The notes under the pieces were generated by a model. It saw only the letters and a list, made by a program, of their open reading frames with translations, ran no database searches and was not told where the DNA came from. A DNA stretch of 64,000 bases from positions 5,165,447 through 5,229,446 of the forward strand of contig NZ_CP043538.1 of assembly GCF_000364445.2 (NCBI RefSeq), read 5' to 3'. Each line of letters starts with the position of its first letter. Position 1 is the stretch's first letter. Positions 55,008-64,000 of this stretch are shown here, in pieces. Source of the stretch: Methylobacterium mesophilicum SR1.6/6. Lineage in GTDB: Bacteria > Pseudomonadota > Alphaproteobacteria > Rhizobiales > Beijerinckiaceae. A program made the translations under genes and the position numbers.

Positions 55008-55973
55008 TCAACCGGCGCCGCGCGAAACCCTGAGCCGCGCCCGGGCGTCGTCCAGCACCCGCGTCAGGGCCTCGTCCCACGCGACCCGCGGCTGCCAGCC
55101 GGTGGCGGCGTGCAGGCGGCCGGCATCGCCCGCGGCGAGCGGGATCTCGGCGGGACGCACCCGCTCGGGGGCGATCCGGATCTCGAACGGCACCCGGGCC
55201 AGGGCGCGCAGCCCGTCGAGCACGCTGGCGATCGTCCGCGGCTGGCCGGAGCTGATGTTGAACACGCTCCCGTCCGCCAGGGAATCGGCGCGGCCGATCA
55301 GATCGGCATAGGCCGCCGCCACGTCGGCGACATCCAGGAAGTCGCGGTGGGAGGTGAGGTTGCCGACCTCCAGGCACGGCGGCACCAGCCCGGCCTCGAT
55401 GCGGGCGATCTGACCCGCGAACGAGGCCACGACGAAGCGCTCGTCCTGCCCCGGGCCGATATGGTTGAACGGCCGCAGCACGACGAGCTTCACGCCGATC
55501 CGGGGCAGCAGGTCGCGCAGCAGCTGCTCGCCGACCCATTTCGATCGCGCATAGGTGTTGCGCGGCAGGGGCTCGGCCGCCTCGGTGAGGGCGTGTCCGG
55601 CCAGGAAGGCGCTGCCGTAGACCTCGCCGGAACTGACGAAGAAGAACGTGCAGCCCGGCACCGCCTCCACGGCGGCCACGAGGTTCATGAGGCCGTTGAC
55701 GTTCACCCGCCAGGTCTGACCCGGCCCGTTGGCGGAGTCGGCCACGGAGGCGAGACCCGCGAGATGCAGGATCGCGGTCGGCCGGAAGCGGGCCACGAAG
55801 GCGCCGAGGGCGCCGTCATCCAGGAGGTCGATCGCCTCGTAGGTGACGCCCTCCGGCAGGGACGGCGGTCGCCCGCGCCCGATCCCGGCCACGCGGACGT
55901 CCGCCCCGGTGAGGAGGGGCAGAACATGACCGCCGACGAACCCGGCGGCCCCGGTGACGAGGATGCGTCTCAC
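55008..55973 (-). CDS. NAD-dependent epimerase/dehydratase (GDP-mannose 4,6-dehydratase-like)
   Basis: 321 residues from a GTG at 55973 (VRRILVTGAAGFVGGH). Extended SDR: the Rossmann GAAGFVG at 8-14, then HLAGLASV, and the YxxxK pair Tyr141/Lys145 in YARSKWVGE. Closest in features to GDP-mannose 4,6-dehydratase or GDP-4-keto-6-deoxymannose reductase (RPFNHIGPGQ, HRDFLDVADVA). It makes a deoxy-sugar nucleotide for polysaccharide. No other sugar gene is adjacent. Confidence 0.85.
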   Translation of the reverse strand: MRRILVTGAAGFVGGHVLPLLTGADVRVAGIGRGRPPSLPEGVTYEAIDLLDDGALGAFVARFRPTAILHLAGLASVADSANGPGQTWRVNVNGLMNLVAAVEAVPGCTFFFVSSGEVYGSAFLAGHALTEAAEPLPRNTYARSKWVGEQLLRDLLPRIGVKLVVLRPFNHIGPGQDERFVVASFAGQIARIEAGLVPPCLEVGNLTSHRDFLDVADVAAAYADLIGRADSLADGSVFNISSGQPRTIASVLDGLRALARVPFEIRIAPERVRPAEIPLAAGDAGRLHAATGWQPRVAWDEALTRVLDDARARLRVSRGAG

Positions 55974-56086
55974 GACCTGTCTGCCGATCTGCCTGCCGAT
56001 CCGTGGTTCGAGGGCGCGGGCACCGTGCGGTGCGGGCCAGGCTCTCAGTCCGCGACGGATCGCGCGCCGGTGCCGAGCCGGGATGC

Positions 56087-57316
56087 CTAGCGCTGGGTTC
56101 GGGTTCCCCAGCGCACGCCCATGCCGCCCTGGACGGTTCCCGGCGAGCCGCCGGCATCCGCCCCGATCGCCGGGCCGGAGGCGGTCTTCGGCCGGTGCTG
56201 CGAGCCGTCCGCCATGGGCTTCGGCGCCAGCATGTCGGGGACCTCGGACAGCACCTCCTCGTCCCGGTCGGTGGCGAACTGGCCCGCCTTGCGGAAGGTC
56301 CAGAGGTAGCCCGGCACCACCGCCTCGGCGGCGGTCGGGATGATCCCCAGTCCCTCGAAGGTCCGGCCCTCGGCCTTGGCGGCCTCGGAGACGATGTTGT
56401 CGTTCTGGAGCAGGACGACCTGATCGCGGGTGAGCTTCAGCGTGTCGGGCAGCAGGCCGAAGGTCAGGGTGTCGGCGATCTCCAGGAGCCGGGCCTGGAG
56501 CTTGGCCGCCGGCAGCGGCAGGTCCACGACCGGGCGCTTGCGCCGGATCGTCTTCAGCATGTAGCGCACGAAATGCTCCAGCGTGCCCACCTCCGGGCCG
56601 CCGAGTTCGTAGACCTTGCCGCCGGCCACGGTGCCGTCCACCGCCCGGGCGATCGCCTCGGCGACGTCGCCCACGAAGGCCGGCTGGAAGCGCGACTGGC
56701 CGCCGGCGAGCGGCAGGACCGGCAGCGCCCGGGCGAGGCTGGCGAAGCGGTTGAAGAAGCCGTCGCCCGGCCCGAAGATCAGCGACGGCCGGAACACCAC
56801 CGCGTCGGGGCAGGCGGAGAAGACCCGCGTCTCGCCCTCGGCCTTGGTGCGGGCATAGAGCGACGGCGAGGCCGGATCGGCCCCGATCGCCGAGACCTGG
56901 ATCATCCGCGCGCCCTGGCGCGCCGCCGCGCGGGCGATGGCGTCCGCCCCCTCGACCTGCAGCCGGGCGAAGCTCTGGGAGCCGGTCTCCTGCAGAATGC
57001 CGACGAGGTTGATCAGCACGTCCGACCGCTCGGCGGCCCGGGTCACCGAATCCGGGTAGCGCAGGTTCGCCTGGACGGCCACGATCTGGTTGACCTTCCC
57101 CAGCGGCTGCAGGAACAGCGCGAGGTCCGGCCGCCGCACCGCGACGCGGATCCGGTAGCCGCGCTTGGCGAGCGCCCGCACCACGTGCCGGCCGAGGAAG
57201 CCCGACCCGCCGAAGATCGTCACGAGCTGGTCCTGCGGGCGCAGGGGGCCTGGCGCCGCGGTTGCGGGGCCGCTGTCCGGTGTCGCCTGCGCGTTCGTCG
57301 TCTCTTGGCCGGTCAT
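56087..57316 (-). CDS. Complex I NDUFA9 subunit-like NAD(P)H-binding protein
   Basis: 409 residues. A Pro-rich N-terminus, then an atypical SDR: VTIFGGSGFLGRHVVRAL, SDVLINLVGILQE, YARTKAEGE and VFRPSLIFGPGDGFFNRF, the pattern of the NDUFA9/39-kDa subunit family found in alphaproteobacteria. The protein binds NADPH and associates with respiratory complex I or acts in quinone synthesis. The C-terminal region (about 370-409) is Gly/Pro rich. Confidence 0.88.
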   Translation of the reverse strand: MTGQETTNAQATPDSGPATAAPGPLRPQDQLVTIFGGSGFLGRHVVRALAKRGYRIRVAVRRPDLALFLQPLGKVNQIVAVQANLRYPDSVTRAAERSDVLINLVGILQETGSQSFARLQVEGADAIARAAARQGARMIQVSAIGADPASPSLYARTKAEGETRVFSACPDAVVFRPSLIFGPGDGFFNRFASLARALPVLPLAGGQSRFQPAFVGDVAEAIARAVDGTVAGGKVYELGGPEVGTLEHFVRYMLKTIRRKRPVVDLPLPAAKLQARLLEIADTLTFGLLPDTLKLTRDQVVLLQNDNIVSEAAKAEGRTFEGLGIIPTAAEAVVPGYLWTFRKAGQFATDRDEEVLSEVPDMLAPKPMADGSQHRPKTASGPAIGADAGGSPGTVQGGMGVRWGTRTQR

Positions 57317-57494
57317 CGCCGTGGTCTCGGGCTCCTGGCGCGCCCGGGGGCGCCGTCACGGCGCCTACTTAGTGCGGCGCCCGAGGGCGTTGCAATCAGG
57401 CGATGTCCGAAGTTTCGGGTTTCCCGGTGCGTCCGAGCGGGAACGGCTGCGGGACCCGCGCATTTTTTCCGGCCCGCCGCGCCGGAGATTCTCG

Positions 57495-57701
57495 ATGATC
57501 GTTGGTATGCTGATCTCTGCGGCGATCGCCGTGTTCGGGCTCCTCGTCGCCCTCGGCCGCATCGGCCACCCGATCGACGCGCAGCTCGTCAGCAATTACG
57601 GCTGGAGCATCCTGATCATCGGCGCGGCGCTGTTCGTGCTGTTCGCGGTGGGCCGGTTCAACCGGACGCGCAAGGCCCGGTCCGCCGGGCGCTCGGCCTG
57701 A
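57495..57701 (+). CDS. Small two-span membrane protein
   Basis: 68 residues from the ATG at 57495, with GGAG eight bases upstream. Two hydrophobic segments (about 3-22 and 36-55) with a short loop containing GRIGHPIDAQL, and a basic C-terminus. Family not recognised. It is divergent from the NDUFA9-like gene and convergent with the metallo-beta-lactamase-fold gene. Confidence 0.6.
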   Translation: MIVGMLISAAIAVFGLLVALGRIGHPIDAQLVSNYGWSILIIGAALFVLFAVGRFNRTRKARSAGRSA

Positions 57702-57711
57702 TCCGGGCCGG

Positions 57712-58650
57712 TCAGGCCACCTTGACCCGCCGGCGCAGCTCCCGGACGGCGGGGCGGCTGTTCGATCGGCGGCTCACCGTCCGGGGCGCGCCGACCGTGA
57801 CGCTCTGGCGCTCCCGGGCGATGAAGGCGCTGGGCATCTCGGCCTGGAGATCGGCCTCCATGTCGCGCAGGGCCGTGTCGGAATGGGCCGGGTGCAGGTG
57901 GATGATGGCCAGCGCCTTGACGCCGGCGACCTGAGCCAGCTCGACGCCCTTCTGCCACGTCGAGTGCCCCCAGCCCCGGCAGGTCGGATACTCGCCGTCG
58001 GTGAACATGCCGTCGTAGACCATCAGGTCGGCGCCGGCCACGAAGGCCGCGAGCTCCGGGTCCGGCCAGGGATCGCTGTGCTCGATGTCGCTGATCAGGC
58101 ACAGGCGGCGGCCGTTATGCTCGAACCGGTAGCCCACCGAGCCCTGCGGGTGGTTCAGGGGAATCGTGTCGACCCGCGTGCCGTCCCGGAAGGTCAGGGT
58201 CTGGCCGGCCTCGAAGCCATGATGGTGGAAGGTGCAGCACAGCTTGTCGAGCGTAACCGGGAAGAGCGGCGGCGCGAACAGGCGGTCGAGGGTCGGCCCG
58301 GCCGATTCGCCGCCGAGGTTGCCGCAATAGGTGTTGATCACCCGCTCGGCGTCGAGGACCGCCGGCTTGAAGAAGGGGAGCCCCGCCGTGTGGTCGAGAT
58401 GCAGGTGGCTGAACAGCAGGTCGACTTCCTGCGGCAGGTCGGTCCGGTGGCCCTGCCCGAGGTTGTAGATGCCCGAGCCGGCGTCGACGATGAACATCCG
58501 CTGGCCGCACCGCACCTCGATGCAGGGCGTGCTGCCGCCGAACTCGGCATATTGCGGGCCGCTGACGGGGGTCGAGCCGCGGACGCCCCAGAAGCGGAGC
58601 ATAAGGTCCTGGTCGGCCGCCGGACGAGCCGGCTCGGAACTGTTGGACAT
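57712..58650 (-). CDS. Metallo-beta-lactamase-fold hydrolase
   Basis: 312 residues from the ATG at 58650 (MSNSSEPARP); an ATG three codons earlier is possible. It has FWGVRGSTPVSGPQ, the metal-binding HLHLDHTAG, HHHGFEAGQTL, CLISDIEHSDPWPDP and a distal His in IIHLHPAHSD. The GVRGSTP N-terminus is typical of phosphodiesterase/RNase Z-like members seen with cyclic-nucleotide or phosphonate contexts. Substrate unknown. Confidence 0.88.
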   Translation of the reverse strand: MSNSSEPARPAADQDLMLRFWGVRGSTPVSGPQYAEFGGSTPCIEVRCGQRMFIVDAGSGIYNLGQGHRTDLPQEVDLLFSHLHLDHTAGLPFFKPAVLDAERVINTYCGNLGGESAGPTLDRLFAPPLFPVTLDKLCCTFHHHGFEAGQTLTFRDGTRVDTIPLNHPQGSVGYRFEHNGRRLCLISDIEHSDPWPDPELAAFVAGADLMVYDGMFTDGEYPTCRGWGHSTWQKGVELAQVAGVKALAIIHLHPAHSDTALRDMEADLQAEMPSAFIARERQSVTVGAPRTVSRRSNSRPAVRELRRRVKVA

Positions 58651-58855
58651 GGCGATCACGAATCTGCGGACGGGCGGTCCCGATCTGTTATGATCGAAAC
58701 CCCGTCGCCGTTCCGGGAAGGTAGCTCTGAATACGGCAGGCCGACGGAGCGAGAGTACCGCTCATCCCCTGCCGTACCATGAATTGGTGTGCCAGGGACC
58801 GCCGTGATGTGCGGCTGCGCACACGGATGGGCGGCTGCTCGGGGCCGGTGCATGC

Positions 58856-60049
58856 CTAAAGCGCCTCCGCCGCGGCCAGGGCGCCGAAGGCCGATCCATG
58901 CAGATTCGGGCGGCCGAAGGCCCGGCCGTCGAGACCGGCCGCGACCCACGTGGGCAGCCCGTCGCCGTAGCGTGCCGCGAGCGGAGCGGCGAGGCGCCCG
59001 AACGGGTCGGGGGCGCGCTCGTAGACCGGGACGAAGCCAGCCATCCGCCGCGGCGCAAGGACGGAATCCGGCGCCACCCAGGTCGCCCAGACGGATTCTG
59101 GCACCGGGTGCGCGGCGCGGCGACCGGGCACGACCACCACCTCCTGCCCGGCGAAGGCGAGAGCCTCCGGCCGGCTGATGTCGCCGACCGCGCCGCCGCG
59201 GGCCGTGAAGGCCGCCCAGAAGGCGTTCTGGCCGCCGTCGGAATAGGTGGTGCGAACTGCGGGCTCCCCCGCCTCGGCGAGCGCGGCGATGCGCGCATCC
59301 TCCACCGCCCGGCGCGTGGTCACAGCCGCCTCGACGGCCGGATTCCGGGAGGCGGCGAAGGCGTAGCGGCCGGCGACCACCGAGACCTGGAGTTCCTCCC
59401 GGCTCGCCTCGAACCGGTCGGAGCCGGCCTTGAGCTCGCGCCAGAAGGCGATGTTGGGGTCGGCCCGGTGGCGGGCCATGTTCTCGGCGGTCATCCGGAA
59501 CGGGTAGGACTGGAACTGGAAGGCGGGCTGCCCGCCGTTCAGCGCATCCCGCGCAATGGCGTAGATCTCGCCGACCGTGCCGTTGGTCATGGCGAAGCAA
59601 CCCATCGACGAGCAGATGCCGTGGACCATCACGGCGGAGCCCGTGCCGCCATGGGCGCGGTCGTAGGCGTTGGGGTAGCCCACGTCGAAGGACAGGTAAT
59701 AGTGCGAGTTCGGATTCATCTGGCGCCGTGGCACCGTGTAGAACCCCTCCGGCGTCTGCCGGTCGCCGCTCTTGCGCTTGGGTCCGAGCTGGCCGGACCA
59801 GCGGCAGATCGGAAAGGTCTTGATGAAGACGTAGCCGGACGGCCCCTTCTTCCAGACCTCGATCTCCGATTCCTTCTTGTAGGCCCGGAACAGGACCGGC
59901 GAGGCGGCCGTCACGCCCTTCTGCGCCATCAGCGCGAGGGTCGCGGCCGGGATCGGCGCCTCGGCCTTCCCGGCCTGTGCGGCGGCGGGGCCTGCGGCGA
60001 CCAGGAGTGCGAGGCCCGCGGCGAGCGTGATCGAGATCGTTCGAGGCAT
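58856..60049 (-). CDS. L,D-transpeptidase, YafK-like
   Basis: 397 residues: signal peptide (cleavage near AAAQ-A), then a YkuD/YafK-type catalytic domain (about 70-200) with the active pair His143 and Cys151 in VHGICSSMGCFAMT. The C-terminal half has no known domain. These periplasmic enzymes cross-link peptidoglycan 3-3 or attach proteins to it. The gene stands alone. Confidence 0.88.
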   Translation of the reverse strand: MPRTISITLAAGLALLVAAGPAAAQAGKAEAPIPAATLALMAQKGVTAASPVLFRAYKKESEIEVWKKGPSGYVFIKTFPICRWSGQLGPKRKSGDRQTPEGFYTVPRRQMNPNSHYYLSFDVGYPNAYDRAHGGTGSAVMVHGICSSMGCFAMTNGTVGEIYAIARDALNGGQPAFQFQSYPFRMTAENMARHRADPNIAFWRELKAGSDRFEASREELQVSVVAGRYAFAASRNPAVEAAVTTRRAVEDARIAALAEAGEPAVRTTYSDGGQNAFWAAFTARGGAVGDISRPEALAFAGQEVVVVPGRRAAHPVPESVWATWVAPDSVLAPRRMAGFVPVYERAPDPFGRLAAPLAARYGDGLPTWVAAGLDGRAFGRPNLHGSAFGALAAAEAL

Positions 60050-60242
60050 GAACCGTCCGCCCTGGATCGGCCGGGATGGCGCCGGACAGGCACGGCCCTC
60101 CGCCCTGACGGAGTATTGCGGCGGCCGTGAGGCTGACGCGGGCCGCGGCGGCCTGACGGGCCGGGTTCATCCCATCCGCGGCGCAGCCTGGCATCAGGCT
60201 CCGGCTAACGGTCCCGGACGCCCCCTCCTGTTCCCGGAGAGG

Positions 60243-61178
60243 TCAGGCGCCGCCGACCGACGCCCGGTAGTCGCGCGGACTCAAGCCGTAGGCCTGCCGG
60301 AACGCACGGCTGAGGACCGCGCTGCTCCCGAAGCCGAAGGCCTCCCCGATCTCGCCGATGGACCGCCGCTCGAGGGGTTCGTCCAGGGCCGCCCGTACCG
60401 CAGCGAGGCGCTGACGGGCGAGGTAGTGCGCCACTCCGCCCTCCGGTTCGAACAGGCGGTAGAGTTGCGAGCGCGACATGCCGAGGGTCTTCGCGAGCGC
60501 GTCGATCCGGAGCGGCGTGGAGAGCTGGCGCCGGAGGAGCTGCTTCGCGGCCCTGAGCCGGACGGCATCGAGCGGCGCGCCGGCGCGCCCGATGGATTCC
60601 AGGCTCGGGCGCGCGCAGGCCGCGAGCATGTGGAGCGTGGCCTGGGCGACGTGGGCCGCGTCGACCGTCGCGATCGCGTGGCTGTGCGCGGCCAGGCTTC
60701 GCACGTGATCGGCCAGGAGGCGGCCCGCACCGCCCTGCAGGATGAGTCCGTGCAACGTGTCCTCGTCGGGCAGCACGGAGGCGACGGACGCCCGCGGCAG
60801 CGCGACGATCAGCGAGTCCGTCTCCGGCACCCGGCTGCGGCGATAGGGCTGGGACAGGTCGTTGAGGCTGATGGCGCCCGCCGGAACGTCGATCACGCCG
60901 CGTTCGGTCTCGACGCTGTAGGCGTGCCGGCTCAGGTGCAGGACGAAGCCGTCCTGGCCGTCGCGCCGGATCCGGGATCGGGACCGGCCGGGCCCCTGGG
61001 GCGCGGCATTCATGACGCGCAGGGCCAACGAGCCGATCAGGGTCGTCTCGATCTTGCCCGAGAAGCCCTGTGGGTCTGCATCGAGATCGTGCGCGGAGAA
61101 CAGGGCGCGCCAAGCCTCGAACCGGTCGCGCTCGGGAAGGCTCGCAGTCGTGAAGTGGGACCGAGGTACGAAGGTCAC
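60243..61178 (-). CDS. AraC-family transcriptional regulator
   Basis: 311 residues. An N-terminal AraC-binding-like domain of the NphR/FeaR type (about 10-190: RFEAWRALFSAHDLD, SVETERGVIDVPAGAI) is followed by the paired HTH (IDALAKTLGMSRSQLYRLFE, then IGEIGEAFGFGSSAVLSRAF and YGLSPRDYR). It probably senses a small organic compound. Target genes are not obvious from the neighbours. Confidence 0.9.
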   Translation of the reverse strand: MTFVPRSHFTTASLPERDRFEAWRALFSAHDLDADPQGFSGKIETTLIGSLALRVMNAAPQGPGRSRSRIRRDGQDGFVLHLSRHAYSVETERGVIDVPAGAISLNDLSQPYRRSRVPETDSLIVALPRASVASVLPDEDTLHGLILQGGAGRLLADHVRSLAAHSHAIATVDAAHVAQATLHMLAACARPSLESIGRAGAPLDAVRLRAAKQLLRRQLSTPLRIDALAKTLGMSRSQLYRLFEPEGGVAHYLARQRLAAVRAALDEPLERRSIGEIGEAFGFGSSAVLSRAFRQAYGLSPRDYRASVGGA

Positions 61179-61390
61179 GGCAATTCTGCTGTCGAGGGCA
61201 AGTACCTTTAACCCTGGACGTGCGCTTGGCCCGTTTCTTTCAGGTCACAGCCGACAATCACCCGTTGCCCGACCGCGCGACCGCATGTCGCTCTCGAACC
61301 CGGGTCCTGGCATGGCCGACGCCCCGGCTCCGCACGCGCCGACGCTGGTCGTCGTCAAGCTCTGCGGCCTTTGAGGCGGCCCCTGCCCCG

Positions 61391-63976
61391 TCAACCGACC
61401 GGAGCAGGCTCCGCCTCCTCCGGCATGTGCAGCGGCGCGACCACCGCGCTGTTCTCCACGACAACGACCGCGTCGAACGGTTCGGCGCCTTCGGGCACGC
61501 CCGTCTCGGGCAGGCAGACGATGAAGCCGCGATCGGCCCGCGCCTGCCGCAGCCGGGCGAGGCGGTCGCGCAGCCCCTCGGCCTTGCGCTCGTCGGCGGC
61601 GATCGCGACGACGAGGATGTCGGGCTCGCGCGCGAGGCACCGGCTCAGCTCGATCGCCACCCGCTCGCGCGCGTTGATCGTGCCGTCCGCGAGCGCGCCG
61701 GTGCCGGGCTGGATCTCGACCCTGCTGTCCAGGCCGAGCCCGTAGACCGAGGCTTCGAGCCCCTCGTCGGCGAGCACGCGCCGCACCAGTTCGCGGACCC
61801 GGGGCTCGGCGTTGGCCTCGCCGAGGCTGATGCGGCCGAACAGCAGGTTCTCCTCCAGGCTGGCGGCCGGGTTGACCCGGGACGGATCGTGGAACTCCAC
61901 CGCGCCCGCGAGGTGGGGCGGGAGCATCCGGGCGAAGGAGCGGCGCGCCTGGACCAGACGCTCCTCGAAGGCGGCGTCGATCAGGCCGAAGCGGTGGCGG
62001 GTCTCGCTGTAGCGCAGCGCGAGCCCGATCAGGCGCGTGCGGTCGCGCTGGCCCGCGGGACCCCGGCGCAGGCTCGCGGCGTTCGGCAGCCGCGCCACGA
62101 GGTCTTCGAAGTAGCCCCGCTCGGCGGCCTGGAACAGCGAGTAGGCGTCGAACAGCGGGTGGTCGTTGGGCAGGTCGGCGAAGATCTCCACGGTGCTGCG
62201 GGCGACCGACAGGCCGATCTCCGTGAGCGGGCGCACCAGTTCCTCGGCCTCCAGCACCGCCCGCAGGTAGGGGTGGCGGGCGAAGCGCAGGGGCGCGAAG
62301 GCGCCGCCGACCGGTTCGCCGAACAGGATGTTCTCGCCGACATTCGCCTGATGATTGTATCGGTCCGGATCGAACGGCTCCACGAGGCGCTCGGCCCCCT
62401 TGGCGGCGAGCGCCTGCCGCATGGTCCGGCGGGCGGCGACGATCGCGGCCGCAAGCCGCGGCTGCGCCGTCGGATCCAGCCGTCCGGTCAGACCGCGGGC
62501 GTAGACGAACCCGTCCAGCCCCGTGAGGCGGCAGATCCCGATCAGCCCGATCTCGTCGGGCGCGTGAGCCGGATCGGTGCCGTAGAGCAGGTTCTGCCGG
62601 AGCGAGCCCGCCATCAGGATGGCCTCTCCCGCCGCGAAGGCGATCCGGCGGGCGCGCTCCGCGGCGTCGAAGACGCGCAGATCCGTGCCCCCGTAGGTGA
62701 CGGCGCCCGCGGTCGGCTCGACCTGCCCGGCCAGGACGGCGGCCAGCGCCCGGGCGCCGCTGCCGCGGCTGCCGGTGATCGCCACGTGGCCCGGCATGGG
62801 GAACGCCACGTCGACGCCCGTCAGGCGCTCGCCCGTCGCCGGATCGAAGGCCCCGACCCCCTCCGTCGCCAGGATCCCTGACCGCGGCAGCGGCAGCGCG
62901 GTGCCGGTCCGGGCGGCCCGCGCCCGCCGGCCTTCGAGGGCCGCGATGATGCGGGCGAGGTCGCGGAAGCGGGGGCGCACCGCCCGGCGCACCGTCCACA
63001 GGCGGGCGCAGATGGCCGCGAGCCAACCGGCCAGGCCGAAGGCGCCGGTCGCCGCCAGGAGCGCGGCCGGGTCCACCGGCGGGACCGGGGCGGCACCGGG
63101 CCCGGTCGAGCGCCACAGCGCCGTCCCGACCGCGATCGCCGGCAGGATCACCGCCAGCGCCAGCGCCGGCGCCCGCGCGTAGGCCAGCCGCGCCTCGGCC
63201 CGGGCCACGTTGGTCCGCATCGCGGCGACGCGGGAGGCGATGCGTCCCCGCTCCAGGGCGGCGGCCCCGTGGCTGCGCACCGCCGGCAGGCGCCGGACGA
63301 GGTCGTTCAAATTGTCCTCCGCCCGTGCACTGGAGCGCAGCCGCAGGTCCTGCCGGTCCCGCGCCCGTTCGAGCACCAGCCCGTAGGCGAGACCCACCGC
63401 CCCGAGCCCCACCACGGCGGCCGGGATCAGCCGGGGGGCAGCGAGCGCCGCGAAGCCCAGCGCCAGGAGCAGGGCCGCGAGGGTCATGGCCGGCAGGACG
63501 ATGCCGGCGGCGAGCAGCCGGTCGGCCCGCGCCAGCACCTCGCCGACGAGCCGGGCGAGGCTGCGGGTCTCGTCCCGCGCCCCGGCCGGCGCGTCGAGGA
63601 TCGTCCCCAGGACGGCGTTGCGGACCGTGTCGGCGGCCCGGTTCTGGGCCTTGAAACACAGGCGCGCCACGCTCCAGCCGAGCGCTGCCAGAATCACCGC
63701 GCAGGCGGCGATGCACAGAAAGGCCGCGAGTTCGAGTTCGGCCGGACGCATCGCCACGCCGGGTGCGACGACGAACTCCCGGCCGGGCAACGGCACGGCG
63801 AGGCGCAGGAACGGCAGCACGGGCGCCTCGTCCCTGGGCAGAACTGCGATCAGGTCGCGCAGGCACAGCAGCGCCAGCGCGCAGAGCGGGGCGCCGATCC
63901 CGACCGTCAGGGCCACCGCGGCGGCGTGAAGACGCCGAGCGGCACGCCAGGTCAGGACGAGAGGATCGGATTCCAT
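61391..63976 (-). CDS. ABC-like protein with degenerate ATPase motifs
   Basis: 861 residues. An N-terminal membrane domain of about six helices (about 20-320) precedes an ABC-like region. The Walker A position reads GSRGSGARALA, lacking the essential Lys. The signature region reads TINARERVAIELSRCLARE in place of LSGGQ. The Walker B position reads DILVVAIAADE. Three segments resembling the loop after the Q-loop occur (SLRQNLLYGT, VGENILFGEP, SLEENLLFGR), as if parts of several ABC cassettes were joined. It may be a non-hydrolysing relative of an exporter. Function unknown. Confidence 0.7.
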   Translation of the reverse strand: MESDPLVLTWRAARRLHAAAVALTVGIGAPLCALALLCLRDLIAVLPRDEAPVLPFLRLAVPLPGREFVVAPGVAMRPAELELAAFLCIAACAVILAALGWSVARLCFKAQNRAADTVRNAVLGTILDAPAGARDETRSLARLVGEVLARADRLLAAGIVLPAMTLAALLLALGFAALAAPRLIPAAVVGLGAVGLAYGLVLERARDRQDLRLRSSARAEDNLNDLVRRLPAVRSHGAAALERGRIASRVAAMRTNVARAEARLAYARAPALALAVILPAIAVGTALWRSTGPGAAPVPPVDPAALLAATGAFGLAGWLAAICARLWTVRRAVRPRFRDLARIIAALEGRRARAARTGTALPLPRSGILATEGVGAFDPATGERLTGVDVAFPMPGHVAITGSRGSGARALAAVLAGQVEPTAGAVTYGGTDLRVFDAAERARRIAFAAGEAILMAGSLRQNLLYGTDPAHAPDEIGLIGICRLTGLDGFVYARGLTGRLDPTAQPRLAAAIVAARRTMRQALAAKGAERLVEPFDPDRYNHQANVGENILFGEPVGGAFAPLRFARHPYLRAVLEAEELVRPLTEIGLSVARSTVEIFADLPNDHPLFDAYSLFQAAERGYFEDLVARLPNAASLRRGPAGQRDRTRLIGLALRYSETRHRFGLIDAAFEERLVQARRSFARMLPPHLAGAVEFHDPSRVNPAASLEENLLFGRISLGEANAEPRVRELVRRVLADEGLEASVYGLGLDSRVEIQPGTGALADGTINARERVAIELSRCLAREPDILVVAIAADERKAEGLRDRLARLRQARADRGFIVCLPETGVPEGAEPFDAVVVVENSAVVAPLHMPEEAEPAPVG

Positions 63977-64000
63977 GCGTCTCCGGGTGAAGTTCAGGCC

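Overview
The window looks like a chromosomal segment of a high-GC alphaproteobacterium, most likely Methylobacterium or a close relative. That placement is inferred from base composition, from the gene families (fructose PTS, OprB porin, acyl-CoA catabolism, P4-type integrase at tRNA-Ser) and from the many small membrane proteins; no marker gene settles the species.

Left part (1-6.0 kb) is accessory and partly decayed. It holds a cluster of GC-rich hairpin repeats, several small secreted proteins (one with the two signature motifs of secreted phospholipase A2), a lytic transglycosylase between two broken copies of the C-terminus of a phage tail tape-measure protein, and a truncated IS66-type transposase. 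From 6.0 to 22.9 kb the genes are mostly conserved: a fused double-ATPase peptide ABC protein without its permeases, a hybrid GAF/PAS sensor kinase, and a fructose regulon (LacI-type repressor divergent from fruB-fruK-fruA plus an OprB porin, with operators in the divergent intergenic region). Two copies of a two-gene small-membrane-protein cassette flank this block (8.7-9.2 kb and 21.7-22.2 kb).

From about 23 to 41.3 kb lies an island ending in a P4-type integrase next to tRNA-Ser(GGA). It carries an excisionase-like protein, a Spo11/TopVI-A-like Toprim protein, a RepA-like ATPase, a ribbon-helix-helix regulator with an operator array, a Nu1-like small terminase, a Mu gpP-type baseplate hub, a tape-measure protein with a lysozyme domain, a CAT-anticodon tRNA and many small unknowns. 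No large terminase, portal, capsid, sheath or tube gene is visible. It is either a decayed prophage or a satellite-like element that would borrow particles from a helper. A 14-bp copy of the tRNA-Ser 3' end at 23083 may mark its other end.

From 41.4 to 64 kb the window is core-like: glgX, an orphan sulfonate-type binding protein, a four-gene acyl-CoA catabolic operon (two acyl-CoA dehydrogenases, thiolase, multifunctional enoyl-CoA hydratase/3-hydroxyacyl-CoA dehydrogenase), a divergent operon of nitronate monooxygenase, enoyl-CoA hydratase, IclR regulator and CoA-transferase, then a sugar-nucleotide epimerase, an NDUFA9-like protein, a metallo-beta-lactamase-fold hydrolase, an L,D-transpeptidase, an AraC regulator and a large ABC-like protein with degenerate ATPase motifs. 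Three intergenic regions hold long inverted repeats of the REP type.
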